Assembly (NCBI GenBank): GCA_027624675.1
Contig: JAQBTZ010000041.1
Location: 1-5,800 of the forward strand
DNA: 5,800 nucleotides
Source: a bacterium
Lineage (GTDB): Bacteria > Patescibacteriota > WWE3 > 2-01-FULL-39-13 > JAQBTZ01
Direction: 5' to 3'
Under the pieces are notes generated by a model. That model was not told the DNA's origin. It ran no database searches and saw only the letters and a list, made by a program, of their open reading frames with translations. Every line of letters starts with the position of its first letter. Positions within the stretch are counted from its first letter, which is position 1. The position numbers were made by a program, and so were the translations under genes. Below are positions 1-3,800 of the stretch, one piece after another.

Positions 1-145
1 CTTGAGGGGCAATAATAGCATATTTTATCTGACTCAAAATTTCTCGTTCAATACCCAAACCGTAGGATTGAAAAGATTCGAGCTGTTCTTTTAAAGTAGA
101 AGCTAGTAAGCTTTTTGTAATTCCTGATTTTAATGGATCTATCAT
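1..145 (-). CDS. N-terminal 48 codons of a protein resembling AAA-type ATPases (partial, runs off the window)
   Basis: The frame starts at ATG (145..143) and stays open to the window edge. It begins MIDPLKSGITKSLLAS and continues to IEREILSQIKYAIIAPQ. A basic, helical start followed by an 'IEREIL.QI' segment is what I recall just before the Walker A P-loop in stand-alone AAA ATPases with a DUF4143-type C-terminus, which are common in CPR genomes. The P-loop itself would lie beyond the edge, so the family is inference. Start choice: the frame is open upstream to a TAA at 269-271, but I find no ATG, GTG or TTG in that stretch, so this ATG is the first usable start. No Shine-Dalgarno sequence precedes it, and the predicted transcription start lies within a few bases of it. 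The gene follows the small membrane protein gene after a 161-bp gap that holds its own promoter, so it is probably a separate unit. That it is coding is fairly likely; its function is uncertain. Confidence 0.6.
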   Translation of the reverse strand, partial: MIDPLKSGITKSLLASTLKEQLESFQSYGLGIEREILSQIKYAIIAPQ

Positions 146-152
146 ATAGTAT

Positions 153-180
153 ATTGTACAATAATTGTTTTCACTGTCAA
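153..180 (-). promoter_or_regulatory. Sigma70-type promoter for the left-edge gene
   Basis: On the minus strand a perfect -35 box TTGACA (180..175) is followed by a 16-bp spacer and a -10 box TACAAT (158..153), one base from consensus. With the -10 ending at 153, transcription should start near 146, one base before the ATG at 145. This implies a leaderless or nearly leaderless mRNA. A second -10-like hexamer, TATACT (153..148), would be 21 bp from the -35 box, which is too far. The boxes are seen directly; their activity is inferred. Confidence 0.7.
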
Positions 181-192
181 TGAAAACAATTA
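162..192. promoter_or_regulatory. Perfect 12-bp inverted repeat around the -35 box (probable operator)
   Basis: The arms are TAATTGTTTTCA (162-173) and TGAAAACAATTA (181-192). They are perfect reverse complements separated by 7 bp (174-180). The 7-bp centre carries the -35 hexamer of the promoter for the left-edge gene, and the left arm fills most of the -35/-10 spacer. This geometry suits a dimeric repressor that occludes RNA polymerase. The dyad lies upstream of the predicted transcription start, so it is unlikely to act as an RNA hairpin for that gene. It could act as a weak hairpin in any transcript reading through from the upstream gene, but it has no GC-rich stem and no U-tract. No regulator gene is visible in the window. 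Confidence 0.6.
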
Positions 193-198
193 GGTGTT

Positions 199-229
199 TG
201 TTTTCAATAGAGACTATTAAATTGAAACA
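199..229. repeat. Second, imperfect dyad with the same half-sites
   Basis: TGTTTTCAAT (199-208) faces ATTGAAACA (221-229). The second arm is the reverse complement of the first with one base missing. TTGTTTTCA at 198-206 is an exact direct copy of the left arm of the neighbouring perfect dyad (165-173). The two dyad centres are about 37 bp apart. This could be a second operator placed upstream of the -35 box, allowing cooperative binding. An inner AATAG/CTATT pair (206-210, 214-218) adds to the symmetry. AT-rich intergenic DNA gives such matches by chance more easily than GC-rich DNA does, so confidence is modest. Confidence 0.35.
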
Positions 230-270
230 TAAAGTTAGTAAGTTCCTAGTTGTTAAAAATATGGAAGTTT

Positions 271-290
271 ATAAAAGTCAATACTTTTGT
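271..290 (-). terminator. Weak hairpin after the small membrane protein gene
   Basis: On the minus strand ACAAAAGT, loop ATTG, ACTTTTAT can form an AT-rich stem of six Watson-Crick pairs, extended by one wobble and one A-T pair. It begins 17 bases after the TAG stop. No U-run follows directly; a run of five Ts occurs about 15 bases later. It is a poor intrinsic terminator, listed as the only hairpin close to the stop codon. Confidence 0.25.
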
Positions 291-306
291 CAAATGGGTA
301 CACTAG

Positions 307-804
307 CTACTCTTCTATAAAAATCTGCCCTACCCTATCGTCAGATATTTTGTAGTAAAATATCCCTGTTTCATAAAAAGTTGTAGATGCATTAGTCCCA
401 TACGGAATCTCTAACTTTAAACTTTCACCTTGCACACTTTCTACAATAATATCTTTCTCTGTTAGATTATTAAACTGCACCGTCTCCCCCACTTTGCTGT
501 ATGTAATTGTTGGAGGGGTTAGGTTAGATTTTATATCAATAATATGAATAGGAATTGGTGTAGTTTCTGCAATAAACTTAGTAGGTATATCTAAAATTGA
601 TGTATCTAGGCTATATATTTCAAGAATCTGCGGAGAATCACCTTGCTGATCTAATCCCCTTTTACTAAAATCTCGGTCAATATAAAATACTGATAAAAAA
701 AATACCCCAACAAAAACAGCAGTTAACCCTGATGTAAAATAGCCACTATTAAAAGAGTCAAACCTTTCTTTTATCTTAGATAGTTTTTTAACATATTGTT
801 TCAT
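307..804 (-). CDS. Single-pass membrane protein with a degenerate cupredoxin-like outer domain
   Basis: This 165-residue protein has a basic cytoplasmic tail (MKQYVKKLSKIKERF), one membrane segment at about residues 22-42 and then a positively charged stop (RDFSKRG). A linker of about 50 residues leads to a C-terminal domain from about residue 88. There, PPTITYSKVGETVQFNN, TTFYETGIFYYKI and GQIFIEE match in order the strand pattern of small cupredoxins (roughly 'P.TITV..GDTV.W.N', 'F..AGTY.Y.C..HP.M.G.I.V'). The copper ligands are gone: the usual first His aligns with Asp118, and the Cys/His/Met cluster reads K152-I-S-D-D-R-V158. The protein has no Cys, one His (87) outside the domain, and Met only at residue 1, so it cannot form a type 1 copper site. 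ATG at 804 overlaps the stop of the giant surface-protein gene (TAATG), which implies translational coupling; only a weak GAGAG precedes it. It probably sits in the cell membrane with the domain outside and may partner the giant protein. The fold call is from pattern recognition. The stop is TAG. Confidence 0.8.
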   Translation of the reverse strand: MKQYVKKLSKIKERFDSFNSGYFTSGLTAVFVGVFFLSVFYIDRDFSKRGLDQQGDSPQILEIYSLDTSILDIPTKFIAETTPIPIHIIDIKSNLTPPTITYSKVGETVQFNNLTEKDIIVESVQGESLKLEIPYGTNASTTFYETGIFYYKISDDRVGQIFIEE

Positions 805-806
805 TA
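802..806 (-). promoter_or_regulatory. TAATG stop/start overlap between the two envelope genes
   Basis: The stop TAA (806..804) of the giant gene and the ATG (804..802) of the small membrane protein gene share one base. A ribosome ending on the first gene can restart on the second. The upstream purine stretch AGAGAG lies 11 bases before the ATG, farther than an ideal Shine-Dalgarno. Coupling is therefore the more likely initiation route and would link the output of the two proteins. Confidence 0.75.
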
Positions 807-3800
807 ATCTGATATCTCTCTAACTTTATAATTTAGTACCTTAACACCGTTTATATCATTATTTAAATAAAAAGATGGATCAAATATCATCTGTATAGAT
901 GGGTTTTTATATTCTGGTTGGGTAGAATTAGAGACCTTTATTCCATACTTTAAATCTAAAATACCATTGTCAGATGCAGTTATTCCAGAAATTAATGCAC
1001 CCTTGATTATTAGTGTCTTAACACTTGCAGAAGTTGTTTGTCTAACCGTAATCTTTCCTGTTGCTAAAATAAATAAATCTAGTTGAGTTTTACCTATTAA
1101 CGAGTCCATATCTAAAATTACATCACCGCCATTTACCACTGTTATTTTGTTAGCATAATTATCATAATTTGTGTTTGAAATTGTAATTGTGCCTGTTTCA
1201 TACTTTATATCACCCCCTAATTGTCCTTTGTTTATTAAATTGTCTATTGTCTTAAATATTCCTGCCTCTCCAGTAAATTTTTCTGCAAAATTATTATTTA
1301 CTAGGGTTTGTCCAAATATTCCTTGCTTACTTGTAAAGTCGACATTACCGTCTGTCCAGCTAACACCGCTATGGTTAGTTGCTCCACTTAATAAAATACC
1401 TGTTCCAATCTTACCACCGTCCGAAATCAACCTACTTACATTTGCTAAGACTGGTTTCTGTAATACAGGTGTAGTTGAAGCACCAGAAAATATATCACCT
1501 TGCTGTGTTACTATATATGGATTTGGATAAAACTTGACTGGAATGTTTACACTAAACGCCGTATTTCGTTTTACACCTGATAGAGTAAAAGAGTTACCCG
1601 ACTTTGATACTGTCCCCGAAAACCCTTTTGTACAGTTATTATTAAGTAACACAAACCCGTCTGGTAAATTACTTATTACAAACCTTGCATTACCCTCAGC
1701 ATCGTAAGTAGTAGAATCAACTTTTAAGCTTAAACTGCCAATCTGCCCACTGCTATTTGTATTAACATTTGCAACTGGATAAGCGCCATAAGTAGTATCG
1801 GCAAGCTTAACGTTATTTATCCCCTGATTTGACTCCCCGTTTCCAACAATCGCATTACATATATCTGTATCAGTCTGACTTGCTACCGCCTGTACCTCAA
1901 AAACTCTGCCTGAAATTTGTGTTGCTGACTCTGTGCCAATTGCAGAGTTTGTAAAGTTACAACTAGCACCATATGTATCATACGCATAATATTTAACTGT
2001 CTCTGTCGTGTTAAACTGTTCTTTCGTTCTATACACTGTACTTTGAGTTGTTGTAGAACCTGTCTGACCACTAGGTAATTCCCAAGAGTAACTTACAATA
2101 TCATCACCATCTGGATCTGATGCCTGACCAGTTAAGGAAATGTCTCTTCCTAGCTGAAACTTACTCTGATAAACTGCCGAAGGGCTATAACTTATACCTG
2201 TACAACTTGGTAGGGCATTATTAAATTTAACCGTTGTACCACCTGTGCCAGTTAAGGTTGTTGTGGTAATATTTCCATCAGCATCAATTAACGTAGATGT
2301 GGCTGAAGCATTAACTTTTACAGCATAAAATATACTAGGATTTACGTTTTTAGGTACAGTAACTTGCACCGATATACTTTTACTATTAGTACCATTTATC
2401 AAACTTGTATTATTAATAGTACATATCACACCACTTACATCACATAAATTAGCAAAACCACCTGCAGGAATTGAAACTACAGGGTCACTAGCAATAGCTA
2501 ATAAGCCATCGCCATCTTGATCGTTTTCCATTGTTACATCAAAAGCAATAGATATTGTTGGCGCTGGAGTTCTATTAACATCATCAACAGGAGTAAAACT
2601 AAAAGTAATATCTTGTGCCTTAGTTTTAGCAACAACATAACAATTAGTAGCATCTATTCCATCGCTAACTGTACCTTTAACAACACAATAAGCATTGTTA
2701 ATATTAGGCGTTGTAAAATCTGCTTTATTTGCATTAGTTAATGCTGAAACTGATCCACAGCTTGTACTAGCAGAAACTGACCTTGTTAATGTATCTCCGT
2801 CTGCATCTGCAATTGTTAAGGTGATTGGGATAACCTGATTTCGATTATATAAAACTGTTTCATCAATACCTGAAATCGTACAAGTTGGCGCTCTGTTTGA
2901 TACAGTTACTGTTGCAATTGATTTAGTGTTGCCTACACTAGATATAAAATCAACTGGAAAGGTGTAAGCTCCAGCGCTTAAATTGTTAGGGTTTTTTAAG
3001 GTGACTAAAACATACGCAGTAGTATTACCACTTGCTATTGTTATCGAGTTGCCTGATTGAGGGTTTTTACCTGCAGAATCAGTCCATACACAACTTGCAA
3101 CAGAGTTACACATAGATGTTCCAGATTTGTTGATTGTAGCTGTTGCATCTATACTGTTGCCTGACTCATCTTTATTATTATAGTTTTTAACCTCGTATTT
3201 TAGTAAAACGTTATATGTAACTAATCTATCAATTATTCCACTAGCAAGTGTTTGGGTACCTTTAACACCTTTAGTTCCTACTCTTTTAAAACACGTATAA
3301 CTTGCATTATATTCATCTGTAACTGTCAATCTTACTTCTGGGTAAGCGTTATTTGCGTTAGCAGTTGTATAAGTTACGCTACTACCTGTGGATGGATTAG
3401 GTACACTACCAACTGATGCTCCCCATAAATATGAAACTGTGGATTCATCAGTATAAGTTGAACCTAACGAAACCTTAACACCTAAATCATAAGGGCCAGA
3501 ATCTCCTCCTGTTATAGTACAACTTGGCGCGCAGTTTGGTTTTATTGAAACTGAATTTGAGGTTTGATCAAAACCTGATCCACACGCATTTGTCGCCTTA
3601 ACTGTGTATGAATAAGTTGTTGAACAGGAGAGTCCTGTAATTTCGCTGCTACAAATAGAACCAGAACAGCTTGGAGTAGATCTTGTACCTGTTCCGTTAA
3701 TTGTATAACTTGTAGCGTTTGCGTCATTTCCCCAAGAAAGTGTTACCCTATCAGTTTGACTCATTCTAGTTGCAGTAACAACAGGCTTTGCAACAAATGC

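Larger units (their letters stand above)
146..306. other. Regulatory intergenic region
   Basis: This 161-bp AT-rich gap separates the small membrane protein gene from the left-edge gene, both on the minus strand. It holds, in order of transcription, a weak hairpin, an imperfect dyad, a perfect dyad and a sigma70-type promoter. I see no ORF with a usable start in it, no tRNA and no riboswitch-like structure. Confidence 0.6.

Noticed and set aside
162..192. Perfect inverted repeat as an intrinsic terminator of the small membrane protein gene
   Set aside because: The stem is AT-rich, no U-run follows in the minus-strand direction, it is about 115 bases after the stop, and it coincides exactly with the -35 box of the next gene.
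146..268. Upstream extension of the left-edge gene through the intergenic region
   Set aside because: The frame is open back to a TAA at 269-271, but I found no ATG, GTG or TTG in it, and a near-consensus promoter lies inside it right before the ATG.
1171..1530. Plus-strand frame of 119 codons with hydrophobic stretches
   Set aside because: It lies wholly antisense to the C-terminal region of the giant protein, whose sense-strand sequence is clearly protein-like. It has no visible promoter or ribosome site.
1883..2071. Minus-strand out-of-frame ORF of 62 codons
   Set aside because: Overlaps the PKD-like module in another frame on the same strand; Gln-rich low-complexity product, no start signals.
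2517..2741. Plus-strand frame of 74 codons
   Set aside because: Antisense to a well-defined module; the product is a run of Ile, Asn, Ser and Cys as expected from the complement of Thr/Val/Asn-rich codons.
3542..3727. Minus-strand out-of-frame ORF of 61 codons
   Set aside because: Shadow of the second four-cysteine FN3-like module; Gln-rich product without family features.
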